DNA from: Stenotrophomonas sp. WZN-1
GTDB taxonomy: Bacteria > Pseudomonadota > Gammaproteobacteria > Xanthomonadales > Xanthomonadaceae
Length of the DNA stretch: 64,000 bases
Assembly: GCF_002192255.1 (NCBI RefSeq)
Contig: NZ_CP021768.1
Location: 2,932,001 to 2,996,000, forward strand
Direction: 5' to 3'
The notes beneath the pieces were generated by a model. That model saw only the letters and a list, made by a program, of their open reading frames with translations. It had not been told where the DNA came from and did not search any database. Each line of letters begins with the position of its first letter. Position 1 is the first letter of the stretch. A program made the translations under genes and the position numbers. Of the stretch, positions 45,296 to 55,279 are shown in pieces.

Positions 45296-46501
45296 ATGAG
45301 TTCCTCCCCTTCCGATTCGCCGTCGCTGCTGCACGGTCGCGTCCTCGCGTTCGCCGCGATCCTGCTGGCAGCGATCAACCTGCGCACCGCGGTCACCTCG
45401 ATCACCCCGCTGCTGGACGTGCTCGGCCAGCAGTTTGGCTTCGGCACGACCATGACCGGCGTGCTGGGCATGCTGCCGACCGCCTCGTTCGCGCTGTTCG
45501 GCGTGGCCACGCCGGCACTGGCGCGGCGCCTCGGGCTGGAGCGCACCACGCTGCTGGCGATGGTGATGGCAATGGCCGGCCTGCTGCTGCGTTCCAGCGC
45601 CGGCAACGTCGGCACGCTGCTGCTGGGTTCGGTGGTGGCACTGGCCGGCATGGGCATCGGCAACGTGGTGGTGCCGCCGTTGGTGAAGCGCTATTTCGCC
45701 AACAAGGTCGGCACCATGAGCACGCTCTACATCAGCGTGCTGCAGCTGGGCACGATGCTGCCGGCGCTGCTGGCGGTGCCAGTGGCCAACGCCGCAGGCT
45801 GGCGCGTGTCGCTGGGCATGTGGGCGCTGCTGGCGCTGGCTGCCGCACTGCCGTGGCTGGTGCTGGCCACCCGCGCGCCGAAGCCGCAGACCGACGCGTC
45901 CGACCCGACCGCACAGCCGCATGGCAAGGTCTGGCGCACGTCGCTGGGCTGGAGCATGACGCTGATGTTCGGCATGACCTCGCTGATGACCTACTCGATG
46001 TTCACCTGGCTGCCACGCATCGTGGTCGAGGCCGGTGGCACGCCCGCGTTCGGGGGCGTGATGGTCGCCGTGTTCTCGGCATTGGGCCTGCTGCCGTCGC
46101 TGGTCATTCCATCCATGGCAGTGCGCATGCAGAACCCGTTCCCGCTGGTCCTGATCGGCTTCTTCTCGTTCGTGATCGCCTTCACCGGCCTGCTGCTGGC
46201 ACCGATGAAGGCGCCACTGCTGTGGGCCTGCCTGCTCGGCGTGGGTCCGTCCACTTTCCCGCTGGCACTGACCCTGATCAACCTGCGCACCCGCACCCCG
46301 ACCGGCTCGGCCGCGCTGTCCGGCTTCATGCAGGGCGTGGGCTACAGCTTCAGCTGCCTGGGCCCGTTCCTGGTCGGCTGGCTGCACACGGTCAGCGACG
46401 GCTGGACGCTCCCGTTCAGCTTCCTGTTCGGCTGCGCCACCTTGATGCTGTGCGCCTCGTGGGTGGCCTGCAAGCCGCGCAAGCTCGAAGATCTCTGGTA
46501 A
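45296..46501 (+). CDS. MFS transporter, CynX/NimT family
   Basis: A 401-residue inner-membrane protein with 12 hydrophobic segments. The N-terminus (LAFAAILLAAINLRTAVTSI) with NLRTAVTS and the later GIGNVVVPPLVKRYF are characteristic of the CynX/NimT (cyanate or 2-nitroimidazole transporter) group. The true substrate is unknown. Start M at 45296. Confidence 0.85.
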   Translation: MSSSPSDSPSLLHGRVLAFAAILLAAINLRTAVTSITPLLDVLGQQFGFGTTMTGVLGMLPTASFALFGVATPALARRLGLERTTLLAMVMAMAGLLLRSSAGNVGTLLLGSVVALAGMGIGNVVVPPLVKRYFANKVGTMSTLYISVLQLGTMLPALLAVPVANAAGWRVSLGMWALLALAAALPWLVLATRAPKPQTDASDPTAQPHGKVWRTSLGWSMTLMFGMTSLMTYSMFTWLPRIVVEAGGTPAFGGVMVAVFSALGLLPSLVIPSMAVRMQNPFPLVLIGFFSFVIAFTGLLLAPMKAPLLWACLLGVGPSTFPLALTLINLRTRTPTGSAALSGFMQGVGYSFSCLGPFLVGWLHTVSDGWTLPFSFLFGCATLMLCASWVACKPRKLEDLW

Positions 46502-46832
46502 CCGCCCGGGGGCCCCACCTACCGCTCGTCAGCCCGTTTGCGCATTTTGACGCCGGGCTGACAATTCCGGGCGGATAGTGCCCACGAATGCCCATCCTTG
46601 CCGCGTGCCGGCATCGGGCATGGGGGCGGCCGCGCCGCCCAGGCCACCACTCGGTGTGCGGGGGACTCTCGTTTCAGACAAGACATTGCAGGTCGCTGTC
46701 CTGGTTCCGCCCATCCCTGCTGGATGGGAGTTCGCGAGGGGAGTGACGCAGGCCACGGCCATCTCAAAATCTGGCATGTGATGTGCGTCACATTTTTCAG
46801 GTTGTCTGGTTAGGAAGCCAAGGGGGTCCCCA
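46502..46832. other. regulatory region upstream of pgaABCD
   Basis: These 331 bp hold no convincing gene. They contain a perfect Clp/CRP box (46777-46792), a candidate -10 TAGGAA (46811-46816) and some GC-rich inverted repeats further upstream that I cannot assign. Confidence 0.5.
46777..46792 (+). promoter_or_regulatory. Clp/CRP binding site upstream of pgaA
   Basis: TGTGA-TGTGCG-TCACA matches the CRP consensus TGTGA-N6-TCACA perfectly. Its centre is about 39 bp upstream of the start site implied by the TAGGAA -10 candidate, the class II activator position. In Xanthomonas the CRP homologue Clp responds to cyclic di-GMP. Confidence 0.7.
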
Positions 46833-48860
46833 ATGGTTGTCCACCGCCGGCTGGCGCTCTGCGTCGGCCTTGCCTGCACCGCCCTCGCCTGGGCCAGCCT
46901 CGCTGCCCCGCCCGACCGCGAGGCGGCGTTGGCCGAGATCGGCCGCTATCGAGACCAGGCGCGTTGGCTGGACGCCCTGGGCGCGATCGAGCGCGCGAGC
47001 CAGCAGCAACCCAACGACGACCTGCTGTTCAAGCTGCGCGTATTGACGCTGGGCGACATCGGCAACGCCTGGCGCGCGTGGGAGCTGTACCAGCAGCGCC
47101 CGCAACTCTTCGACGATGCGCAGAAACAGCGCCTGGAAGGTGACTACCTGGCCAAGCTGGTGGTCTGGAGCCTGGCCTACAGCAGTAGCGAGGACAGCCG
47201 CCTGGAAGAGGCCGAATCGACCCTCGCGCGCATGCAACGCTATCTCGGCGGCGAAGGCACGCCGCCCGCGCAGGCACCGCTGCGGATCCGCATGGACCGC
47301 CTGATCCTGCTCAACCGGCTGGGCCGCCATGCACAGGTCCGCGAGGAAGCGCGGGCACTGCAGGCCGAAGGCCACACGCTGCCCGACTATGTGCTGCCCG
47401 CAGTGGGCGATTCGTTGATGGGCACCCTGCACCCGGAGGAAGCCATTCCGGTGCTGCAGGCCGCGGTGGCCGGCGACCCGACACGCGACGCCTCGCATTC
47501 GGAGCTGGCCTACGCCTACCTGGAAAGCGAACAGCAGGAAAAGGCCATCGACCTGCTGCAGGCATGGCGCGACAAGGAGCCGGCGTGGCGCTGGAGCAAC
47601 GGCAAGTCACCCTACGCGAACTGGTCGCGCTACGAGGCCGATCTCAACCTGGCGATGGTGCGCGCCTACAGCGGCGACCTGCACACCGCGCAGCACGACC
47701 TGGAGTCGATGGTCGAGATCGCACCCGGCAACGGCGGGCTGCAGAGTGCGCTGGGCAGCGTCTACATGATGCGCGGCTGGCCACGCAGGGCGCTGCAGCG
47801 CCAGCAGATGGCACACGCACTGGACCCGCGTGACATCGAACCGCGCCTGGGCATGGAAGAAGCCTACGTTGCTCTGCAGCGCGACGACCTGGCGCGACCG
47901 CTGCACGATGACCTGGTCGCGCGCTATCCCACCCAGCCGGCGGTCGAACGCATGGACCAGGCCTGGCGTGCGCATCGCGGCTGGCAGCTGCAGGCGTGGA
48001 CCGACATCGGCCACAGCTCCGGGGGCGGTGGCACCTCGCCACTGGGCAACAACGATCGCCACTACGGCGTGGAAGTGGAGACGCCGATCCTTGATGACCG
48101 CTGGCGGTTGTTCGCCCTCGCCGACCGGCGTTCGACCGACTTCCAGGACCAGCGCATCGATCCGCTGTGGCTGGGCGCGGGCGTGCGTTACCGCTTCGGG
48201 CGGCTGGATGCAGAAGCAGCCGTACTGCGCGCCAACGACCACATCGGCGATACCGGCCTGCGCGCCGGTGTCGGCTGGCAGTTCAACGATTACTGGCATG
48301 CCGGCGTGGTGGCCGCGCGCAATGATCCGGACGCCTCGATGCAGGCGCGCGCGGCCGGCATCACCGCCGACAGCGTGAGCGCGCAGGTGGACTACCGGCG
48401 CAGCGAGCTCACCCACTGGATGTTCGGCGCCAGCCGCTTCCGCTACGACGATGGCAACCATCGCGAGCTGTTCAGCACCCGCCTGGAACAGCGCCTGCTG
48501 ACCCGCCCCCGCTGGCTGATCGATGGCTTGGCCAGCGCCTACACCAGTCGCGGCAGCCGCGACGATGCGCCCTACTTCAATCCGAAACGCGACCGCATGG
48601 TCGAGATCGGCCTGCGCATCGACCAGCAGCTGTGGCGGCATTACGAGCGCCACTTCCGGCACCGGCTGACCGTCTCGCTGGGCGACTACTGGCAGGACGG
48701 CTTCGGCAGTGCGTTGGTGCCGTCGGTGTCCTACATGCATGAATGGCAGCTGGGCCCCGGCCGCGTGTTCGAGTACGGCGTGCGCTGGTCACGGCCGGTC
48801 TACGACGGCCATCGCGAACGCCATATCGGCTTCGAAGCCGCACTGCGCTGGGGAGACTGA
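46833..48860 (+). CDS. pgaA: poly-beta-1,6-GlcNAc outer-membrane export porin PgaA
   Basis: A 675-residue protein with a signal peptide (residues 1-24), a periplasmic TPR superhelix (about 30-340, for example NDDLLFKLRVLTLGD, LAYAYLESEQQEKAIDLLQ) and a C-terminal beta-barrel (about 370-675). It exports deacetylated poly-N-acetylglucosamine. At 675 residues it is shorter than E. coli PgaA (807) but the order of genes is the same. AGGGGG precedes the ATG. Confidence 0.92.
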   Translation: MVVHRRLALCVGLACTALAWASLAAPPDREAALAEIGRYRDQARWLDALGAIERASQQQPNDDLLFKLRVLTLGDIGNAWRAWELYQQRPQLFDDAQKQRLEGDYLAKLVVWSLAYSSSEDSRLEEAESTLARMQRYLGGEGTPPAQAPLRIRMDRLILLNRLGRHAQVREEARALQAEGHTLPDYVLPAVGDSLMGTLHPEEAIPVLQAAVAGDPTRDASHSELAYAYLESEQQEKAIDLLQAWRDKEPAWRWSNGKSPYANWSRYEADLNLAMVRAYSGDLHTAQHDLESMVEIAPGNGGLQSALGSVYMMRGWPRRALQRQQMAHALDPRDIEPRLGMEEAYVALQRDDLARPLHDDLVARYPTQPAVERMDQAWRAHRGWQLQAWTDIGHSSGGGGTSPLGNNDRHYGVEVETPILDDRWRLFALADRRSTDFQDQRIDPLWLGAGVRYRFGRLDAEAAVLRANDHIGDTGLRAGVGWQFNDYWHAGVVAARNDPDASMQARAAGITADSVSAQVDYRRSELTHWMFGASRFRYDDGNHRELFSTRLEQRLLTRPRWLIDGLASAYTSRGSRDDAPYFNPKRDRMVEIGLRIDQQLWRHYERHFRHRLTVSLGDYWQDGFGSALVPSVSYMHEWQLGPGRVFEYGVRWSRPVYDGHRERHIGFEAALRWGD

Positions 48861-48861
48861 C

Positions 48862-50748
48862 ATGGCCCGCATCCTGCGACTGATCGTGCTCCTGCTGCTG
48901 GCCTGCGTGCCACCGGCGTTCGCGCAGCAGCCCCTGCATCTTGATGCGATCGACAACGGCCTGCTGATCCTCAGCTACCACGACATCCGCGATCAGGTGG
49001 CTGCCAAGGGTGATGCCGATACCTATGCGGTGAGCACGCAGAACTTCGCCGCACACCTGGACTGGCTGGGCGCGCATGGCTACCACCCGGTCTCGCTGTC
49101 GCAGGTGATCGAAGCCTCGCAGGGCCGTGCCACGCTGCCGCCGAAACCGGTGCTGCTGACCTTCGACGATGGCCTGCGCAGCGTCTACGACAAGGCCTTC
49201 CCGCTGCTGCAGGCCTACCACTACCCGGCCCTGGTGGCGGTGATCACCGACTACGTGGACATGGCGCCGGGCCGCACCATCGACTACGGCTACCGCCCGT
49301 TCGGCCACGATGATTTCGTCACCTGGGCGCAGCTGAAGCAGATGCACGACAGCGGCCTGATCGAAGTGGCCAGCCATACCGACGACCTGCACCACGGCGT
49401 GCTCGCCAATCCACAGGGCAATTCCACGCCCGCCGTGGTCACCCGCATCTACACCCCCGCCACGCACAGCTACGAAAGCGAGGCACAGTATGAGCAGCGC
49501 CTGCGCACCGACCTCGCACGCAGCGTGCAGCGCATCGAACAGCATCTCGGCGTACGTCCGCGCGCCATCGTCTGGCCGTACGCCGCCTACAACCAGTTGA
49601 GCAACGACATCGCCGAGCAGCTGGGCATGCCGGTCTCGTTCGACCTGGAGGGCCGCAGCACGCCGGTGGCCAGCGACCTGCATGGCCTGGCGCGCTTCCT
49701 GGTCAGCGACAACCCGACCGTGGAAGGCCTGGCCTATGAACTGCGCCGTGACGTGGCGCTCGACGGCATCCGCGCCCTGCAGATCGACCTGGATGATGTG
49801 TACGACCCCGACCCCGCACAGCAGGCGCGCAATCTCGATGCACTGATCGAGCGGGTCAAGCGCATCGCACCGACCCATGTCTACCTGCAGGCCTTCGCCG
49901 ACCCGGACGGCAACAACACCGCCGATGCGCTGTATTTCCCGAACCGGCACATGCCGATGCGGGCGGACCTGTTCAGCCGCGTCGCCTGGCAGCTGAAATC
50001 CCGCGCTGGGGTGAAGGTCTACGCGTGGCTGCCGGTACTCGGCTTCGAGCTGCCCGACCCCGTGCAGCGCAAGGCGCTGGCGATCCGCAATGGTGATGCC
50101 GACGGCATGTACCGGTTGGATTTCACCAACCCGAAAGCCCGGCAGATCATGCTCGACATCTACGAGGACCTGGCGGTCAATTCCTACTTCGAAGGCCTGC
50201 TGTTCCATGACGACGGCTACCTGCGCGACACCGAGCTGCCCGCTCTGGCGACCGGCGACGATGGCAGTGCACGTACCCAGGCACTGATCGACTTCACCCT
50301 GGCCCTGCGCGACAGTGCGCAGCGCTGGCGGCCGAAACTGGCAACGGTGCGCAACCTGTACGCGGAGCCGGTGCTGCGCCCGCAGAGCGAAGCCTGGTTC
50401 GCGCAACGCCTGGACCTGTTCAACAAGGCCTACGACCAGACGGCGCTGATGGCGATGCCCTGGATGGAAGGCAGCAGGCACCCCGAGCGCTGGCTCGATC
50501 AGTTGCTGGCCGCGGTACGCGCACACGACCCGCAGCTTCAGCACACGCTGTTCGAGCTGCAGACCGTCGATTGGCGCAGCGGGCGACCGATTCCCGCCGA
50601 GCGCCTGCGCGCGCAGATCCGCCAGCTGCAGGCGCAGCGCGTGCACCACTTCGCCTGGTACCCGGACGACTTCATCGCCGACCACCCCTCCACCCGCGAT
50701 GCCCGCGCGGCGATGTCCGCCGGCACCTTCCCGTACCCGGAGAAGTGA
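48862..50748 (+). CDS. pgaB: poly-beta-1,6-GlcNAc N-deacetylase PgaB
   Basis: A 628-residue exported enzyme (signal peptide 1-21, no lipobox cysteine is obvious in the usual place). The deacetylase domain holds Asp102/Asp103 (TFDDG) and metal-binding His172 and His177 (SHTDDLHHG). The C-terminal glycoside hydrolase-like domain (about 300-600) binds and cleaves the polymer. It deacetylates PNAG in the periplasm, needed for export through PgaA. Confidence 0.93.
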   Translation: MARILRLIVLLLLACVPPAFAQQPLHLDAIDNGLLILSYHDIRDQVAAKGDADTYAVSTQNFAAHLDWLGAHGYHPVSLSQVIEASQGRATLPPKPVLLTFDDGLRSVYDKAFPLLQAYHYPALVAVITDYVDMAPGRTIDYGYRPFGHDDFVTWAQLKQMHDSGLIEVASHTDDLHHGVLANPQGNSTPAVVTRIYTPATHSYESEAQYEQRLRTDLARSVQRIEQHLGVRPRAIVWPYAAYNQLSNDIAEQLGMPVSFDLEGRSTPVASDLHGLARFLVSDNPTVEGLAYELRRDVALDGIRALQIDLDDVYDPDPAQQARNLDALIERVKRIAPTHVYLQAFADPDGNNTADALYFPNRHMPMRADLFSRVAWQLKSRAGVKVYAWLPVLGFELPDPVQRKALAIRNGDADGMYRLDFTNPKARQIMLDIYEDLAVNSYFEGLLFHDDGYLRDTELPALATGDDGSARTQALIDFTLALRDSAQRWRPKLATVRNLYAEPVLRPQSEAWFAQRLDLFNKAYDQTALMAMPWMEGSRHPERWLDQLLAAVRAHDPQLQHTLFELQTVDWRSGRPIPAERLRAQIRQLQAQRVHHFAWYPDDFIADHPSTRDARAAMSAGTFPYPEK

Positions 50749-50749
50749 C

Positions 50750-52006
50750 ATGGACATGCATCCGCTGCTGCAGGTCCTGTTCCAGTTCGCCTTCTACTAC
50801 CCGATGGTGATGGCGTTCTTCTGGATGTCCGGTGGCCTGTACTACTACTTCCGGCGCGAGCGGCATTCGCGGCCACGCAACGATCCACCGCTGATGATCG
50901 ATCCACCGTTCGCCAGCCTGCTGATTCCCTGCCACAACGAAGCGGAGAACCTGGGCGACACGCTTGGTGCGGCATTGGCACAGCGCTATCCGGCCGACTA
51001 CGAGGTAATCGCCATCGACGATGGCAGCAGCGACGACACCGGTGCCCGCCTGGATGCGCTGGCCGCGAAGCACCCGCGGCTGCGCGTGCTGCACCTGGAT
51101 CGCAACCTGGGCAAGGCCAACGCCCTGCGCATGGGCGCGCTGGCGGCACGCTCGGAATATCTTGTGTGCATCGACGGCGATGCAATGCTGGAAGAACACG
51201 CGCTGCACTGGATGATCTGGCACCTGGTCAGTGGCAACCGGGTCGGCGCGGTCACCGGCAACCCGCGCATCCGCAACCGCTCCACCCTGCTCGGGCGCCT
51301 GCAGGTGGCCGAGTTCTCCTCGATCATCGGCATGATCAAGCGGGCGCAGCGCGTATATGGCCGCATCTTCACCATATCCGGCGTGATCGCCGGTTTCCGC
51401 CGCACCGCCCTGCACCAGGTCGGCTGGTGGTCGGATGACATGGTGACCGAGGACATCGACATCAGCTGGCGCCTGCAGCGCGCGCACTGGGATATCCGCT
51501 ACGAACCGAACGCGCTGTGCTTCATCCTGATGCCGGAAACGCTCAAGGGGCTGTGGCGGCAGCGCCTGCGCTGGGCCCAGGGTGGCGTGGAGGTGATGCT
51601 GCGCCACGCGCGCTCGCTGCTGCACTGGAAAGAGCGCCGCATGTGGGGCGTGTTGCTGGAGTACGTGCTGAGCGTGATGTGGGCCTACACCATGCTGTTC
51701 ATCGTGCTGCTGTGGGCACTGGGCAAGTTCATCGAGCTGCCGCCGCATCTGCATATCGCCAGCCTGCTGCCGGAGTGGCATGGCGTGATCCTGGCACTGG
51801 TCTGCCTGCTGCAGTTCGCCAGCAGCCTGATCATCGACCGGCGTTACGAGACACAGATTGGACGCAATTACTTCTGGGTCATCTGGTACCCGATGGCGTA
51901 CTGGCTGATCAGCCTTTCCACCACCCTGGTGGCGCTGCCGAAAACCCTGCTGCGCCGTCGCAGCAAGCGCGCCACCTGGACCAGTCCCGATCGGGGGATC
52001 CGATGA
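50750..52006 (+). CDS. pgaC: poly-beta-1,6-GlcNAc synthase PgaC
   Basis: A 418-residue GT2 glycosyltransferase. Processive synthase residues are present: DDGSSDD, DGDAML, TEDID and QRLRWAQGG, between N- and C-terminal membrane segments. It polymerises UDP-GlcNAc across the inner membrane, together with PgaD and cyclic di-GMP. Confidence 0.95.
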   Translation: MDMHPLLQVLFQFAFYYPMVMAFFWMSGGLYYYFRRERHSRPRNDPPLMIDPPFASLLIPCHNEAENLGDTLGAALAQRYPADYEVIAIDDGSSDDTGARLDALAAKHPRLRVLHLDRNLGKANALRMGALAARSEYLVCIDGDAMLEEHALHWMIWHLVSGNRVGAVTGNPRIRNRSTLLGRLQVAEFSSIIGMIKRAQRVYGRIFTISGVIAGFRRTALHQVGWWSDDMVTEDIDISWRLQRAHWDIRYEPNALCFILMPETLKGLWRQRLRWAQGGVEVMLRHARSLLHWKERRMWGVLLEYVLSVMWAYTMLFIVLLWALGKFIELPPHLHIASLLPEWHGVILALVCLLQFASSLIIDRRYETQIGRNYFWVIWYPMAYWLISLSTTLVALPKTLLRRRSKRATWTSPDRGIR

Positions 52007-52473
52007 ACGCAACACGTCCGTCCAACCGCTTCGACTCGCGGATGATCCGCAAGCCGCATCGCCAACCACGCTTCCAGCGCACCGCCTGGGGCTTCGTCAC
52101 CCTGGCGTTCTGGGGCTTCTACTTCTACCTGTGGGCGCCCTTGGTGACCCTGCTCTCGTGGCTGATCGGTGGCCAGCTGGCCTGGCAGCAACTGTACGAA
52201 CGGCAGAACCAGTTCGACCCGTACGTGCTGGTGGCGCTGCCATTGATGCTGCTGTGCGCCAGCGTGCTGCTGATCGGCTGGGCCGAGTACAACCGCGCCC
52301 GTTTCCGTGGCCGCGAGCGCCGCCTGCCGCGGCCGCTGGCCAGCCTCAACGAGGTGGCCGCCGACCTGGGCGCCAGCACCGGGCTGGCCGAACGCCTGCT
52401 GGGCTGCAAGGCCGCAACGCTGCACATGGACGATCACGCGCGGCCGATCGGCATCCGCCGCGAGGTGCTGTAA
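52003..52473 (+). CDS. pgaD: PNAG synthesis accessory protein PgaD
   Basis: A 156-residue membrane protein with two hydrophobic segments and a basic start (RKPHRQPRFQRTAWG). PgaD pairs with PgaC and forms the cyclic di-GMP-responsive synthase in E. coli. ATG overlaps the pgaC stop by 4 nt. Confidence 0.88.
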   Translation: MNATRPSNRFDSRMIRKPHRQPRFQRTAWGFVTLAFWGFYFYLWAPLVTLLSWLIGGQLAWQQLYERQNQFDPYVLVALPLMLLCASVLLIGWAEYNRARFRGRERRLPRPLASLNEVAADLGASTGLAERLLGCKAATLHMDDHARPIGIRREVL

Positions 52474-52487
52474 CTCGATTGCCCTGG

Positions 52488-52582
52488 GTGCCGACCTTGG
52501 TCGGCACTTGCTTTGGTGGGTACCGACCTTGGTCGGCACCGGCGTCTATCGCGAAGAGCATCCACGCATGGCGTGGATCTAC
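52488..52582. repeat. three SMAG-type palindromes
   Basis: GTGCCGACCTTGGTCGGCAC (52488-52507), GTACCGACCTTGGTCGGCAC (52520-52539) and ATCCACGC-ATGG-CGTGGAT-CTAC (52560-52582). The CTA at 52579-52581 is the TAG stop of proA on the minus strand. Confidence 0.8.
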
Positions 52583-53850
52583 TTGCGCGTCTGCCCTTCC
52601 CCGCGCACGACAAATCGTTCGACGGTGAGCGCTTCCAGCCCCATCGGGCCGTAGGCGTGCAGGCGCGTGGTGGAAATGCCGATCTCGCTGCCCAGGCCCA
52701 GCTGGCCACCGTCGGAGAAACGCGACGAAGCGTTGACCATCACCACCGCCGAGCGCAGTGCGTTGACGAAGCGCTCGGCATGGCCTGCGTCTTCGGTGGC
52801 GATCACTTCGGTGTGGTCGGAGGTATAGGTGCGGATGTGCGCGATGGCCGCGTCAAGATCATCGACCACACGCACCGCCAGTACCAGATCGAGGAACTCG
52901 GCGGCATAGTCCTCTTCGGTGGCCGCCGTGCTGCCCGGCAGCAACGGCTGCGCCTGCGCATCGGCGCGCAGTTGCACCCCGCGCTCGCCCAGCGCCTGCG
53001 CTACGCGCGGCAGGAACGATTCGGCCACATCGCGATGCACCAGCAGCGTCTCCAGCGAATTGCAGGCTGCAGGGCGGCTGCACTTGCCATCCACCAGCAG
53101 GTCGATGGCCTTGCCGAGGTCGGCGCTGGCATCCACGAACAGGTGGCAGACGCCCTTGTAATGCTTGATCACCGGCACGCGCGCGTGTTCGGCCACGAAA
53201 CGGATCAGGCCTTCGCCGCCACGCGGAATGGCCAGGTCGATCAGCTCATGCAGCTGCAGCAGTTCCAGCATCGCTTCGCGGCGCAGGTCGGTCAGCACGG
53301 TCACCGCCGCCGGCGGTACGCCGTTGGCCTTCAATGCACCGGCCAGCGCCTGGGCGATGGCGGTGTTGGAGTGGATCGCTTCGGAACCACCGCGCAGGAT
53401 CACGCCATTGCCCGCCTTCAGGCACAGCGCGGCCGCTTCGGCGGTCACGTTCGGGCGCGCCTCGTAGATCATCGCGATCACTCCCAGCGGAACGCGTACC
53501 TTCTGCACGCGGATGCCGTTCGGACGCACGTCGTCGCGGGTGACCTGGCCGACCGGATCGGGCAGTGCCGCCACTTCGCGTACCGCTTCGGCCATCGCGA
53601 ACAGACGTGCCGGGTCCAACGCCAGGCGGTCGAGCATGGCACTGCCAACCCCCTTGCCACGCGCGGCGGCAAGGTCCCGCGCGTTGCCTGCCAGGATCAG
53701 CCCGGCATTCACTTCCAGTGCCTGCGCCATCGCCAGCAGCAGCGTGCGCCGCGCCGCACTGTCGAGGCCGGCAACGATCTGCGCCGCATCGCGGCAGGCG
53801 CGCACCTGCGCTTCGATTTCGCTCATCGGGGTGTCCTTCAAACCGGTCAT
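52579..53850 (-). CDS. proA: gamma-glutamyl phosphate reductase ProA
   Basis: A 423-residue dehydrogenase that makes glutamate-5-semialdehyde from gamma-glutamyl phosphate, second step of proline synthesis. The catalytic cysteine is in [32 protein letters not shown] is conserved. Start M at 53850 overlaps the proB stop; another ATG at 53826 (MSEIEAQV) is possible. It ends the arginine/proline array, with its stop inside a SMAG palindrome. Confidence 0.95.
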   Translation of the reverse strand: MTGLKDTPMSEIEAQVRACRDAAQIVAGLDSAARRTLLLAMAQALEVNAGLILAGNARDLAAARGKGVGSAMLDRLALDPARLFAMAEAVREVAALPDPVGQVTRDDVRPNGIRVQKVRVPLGVIAMIYEARPNVTAEAAALCLKAGNGVILRGGSEAIHSNTAIAQALAGALKANGVPPAAVTVLTDLRREAMLELLQLHELIDLAIPRGGEGLIRFVAEHARVPVIKHYKGVCHLFVDASADLGKAIDLLVDGKCSRPAACNSLETLLVHRDVAESFLPRVAQALGERGVQLRADAQAQPLLPGSTAATEEDYAAEFLDLVLAVRVVDDLDAAIAHIRTYTSDHTEVIATEDAGHAERFVNALRSAVVMVNASSRFSDGGQLGLGSEIGISTTRLHAYGPMGLEALTVERFVVRGEGQTRK

Positions 53851-55004
53851 GGCAGCACCAGGTCGTCGCGATGGACGACGCTGCCGCCGTAGTTGTAGCC
53901 GAGCACGGCCTGGATGTCGCGCGAATGGTGGCCGGCGATCCGGCGCACGTCGTCGGCGGCGTACTGGCTGACGCCGCGGGCGACACAGACACGCCCCTGC
54001 GGCGCGATCCAGCACACCTGCACCATGTCACCGCGGCGGAACGCGCCCTCCGCGCCGGTGATGCCACCGGGCAGCAGCGAGGCGCCCTTCTCGCGCATCG
54101 CCTGTGCCGCACCGGCATCGATGACGATCGCGCCCTCGGCCAGCGGCGCGTGCCGCAGCCAGTGCTTGCGGGCGGCCTCACGGCTGCGTGCGGCATGGAT
54201 GCGGGTGCCGAACAGGCGGTCCTGCGCCAGCGCGCGCACCACGTCGCTGCTGCGGCCGTTGAACAGGTAGGTCTCGATGCCGAGGCGGCCGGCCTTGGCC
54301 GCTGCCTCCAGTTTGGTCCGCATGCCGCCGGTGCCGGCGCGCGAGCCGGCACCTCCGGCCATCGCCAGCACATCGTCACTCAGTTCCGGCACGTCGTGCA
54401 GGGGCCGCGCGTCGGCCACGGTCCGCGGGTCGGCGCTGTACAGGCCTTCGATGTCGGTGGCGATGAACAGCGCATCGGCGTCGACCAGCGCGGCCACGGT
54501 CGCGGCCAGGTTGTCGTTGTCGCCGAGCTTGAGTTCGTCCACCGATACCGTGTCGTTCTCGTTCACCACCGGCAACGCGCCCAGCCGCAGCAACTCGGTG
54601 AGCGTGGCGCGCGCATTGAGGTAGCGGCGACGGTTGCGCAGGTCGTCGTGGGTCAGCAGCACCTGCGCCACCGGGCGCTCGAAGAAGCGCTGCCAGAGCC
54701 CGATCAGCTGCGCTTGGCCGAGCGCGGCCAGGGCCTGCCGCGCCGCCATCGCCGCACCGGGTTCATCGGCCCGCGGCAGGATCGCGCGCCCGGCGGCAAC
54801 CGCACCGGAGGAGACGATCACCACCTCGCGCCCGGCCAGCACGTTGGCGGAAACAAACTGGGCCAGGCCCAGCGCGTGGCGTGGCGACAGGCCGCCCCCA
54901 TCGGCCGCCAGCAGGCTGCTGCCGACCTTCAGCACCGCACGCCGCCACGGCGGCAGCGCCTGTTGCGGGAACGGCGAGGCGACGTTGGCAGCGTGCAGGG
55001 TCAT
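53847..55004 (-). CDS. proB: glutamate 5-kinase ProB
   Basis: A 385-residue kinase with an amino-acid-kinase domain ([32 protein letters not shown]) and a C-terminal PUA domain (about 290-370). It phosphorylates glutamate, first step of proline synthesis. It starts 11 bp after the YciI-like gene. N-terminal extension of about 20 residues compared with E. coli is present. Confidence 0.95.
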   Translation of the reverse strand: MTLHAANVASPFPQQALPPWRRAVLKVGSSLLAADGGGLSPRHALGLAQFVSANVLAGREVVIVSSGAVAAGRAILPRADEPGAAMAARQALAALGQAQLIGLWQRFFERPVAQVLLTHDDLRNRRRYLNARATLTELLRLGALPVVNENDTVSVDELKLGDNDNLAATVAALVDADALFIATDIEGLYSADPRTVADARPLHDVPELSDDVLAMAGGAGSRAGTGGMRTKLEAAAKAGRLGIETYLFNGRSSDVVRALAQDRLFGTRIHAARSREAARKHWLRHAPLAEGAIVIDAGAAQAMREKGASLLPGGITGAEGAFRRGDMVQVCWIAPQGRVCVARGVSQYAADDVRRIAGHHSRDIQAVLGYNYGGSVVHRDDLVLP

Positions 55005-55015
55005 CGGTCAGGGCC

Positions 55016-55279
55016 TCAGCGGGTATTCCACTCGTGCACGGTCAGCTCGGAAGCGTGCATCGTCACCAGCGGGTCGGTGGCGACGATGGCCTGCGCCTGT
55101 TCCAGGCTCTCGACGTTGCACAGCACATAGGCACCACCGCTGCCGTCGGCGAAGCCGCCGGTCAACTGCAGTTTGCCCTGCGCCTGCAACGCGTCGAGGA
55201 AATCGCGGTGCGGCTGCACCGCTGCATCGTTGAAGTCCGGCCGGCGCATCGCCATCACCAGGTAAGCGGTGCCCGCCAT
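55016..55279 (-). CDS. YciI-like protein in the arginine/proline array
   Basis: An 87-residue YCII-domain protein (LVMAMRRPDFNDAAVQPHRDFLDAL; GGAYVLCNVESLEQAQAIV). Function unknown; ATG overlaps the argH stop (ATGA). It differs from the other YciI-like protein of the window. Confidence 0.85.
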   Translation of the reverse strand: MAGTAYLVMAMRRPDFNDAAVQPHRDFLDALQAQGKLQLTGGFADGSGGAYVLCNVESLEQAQAIVATDPLVTMHASELTVHEWNTR

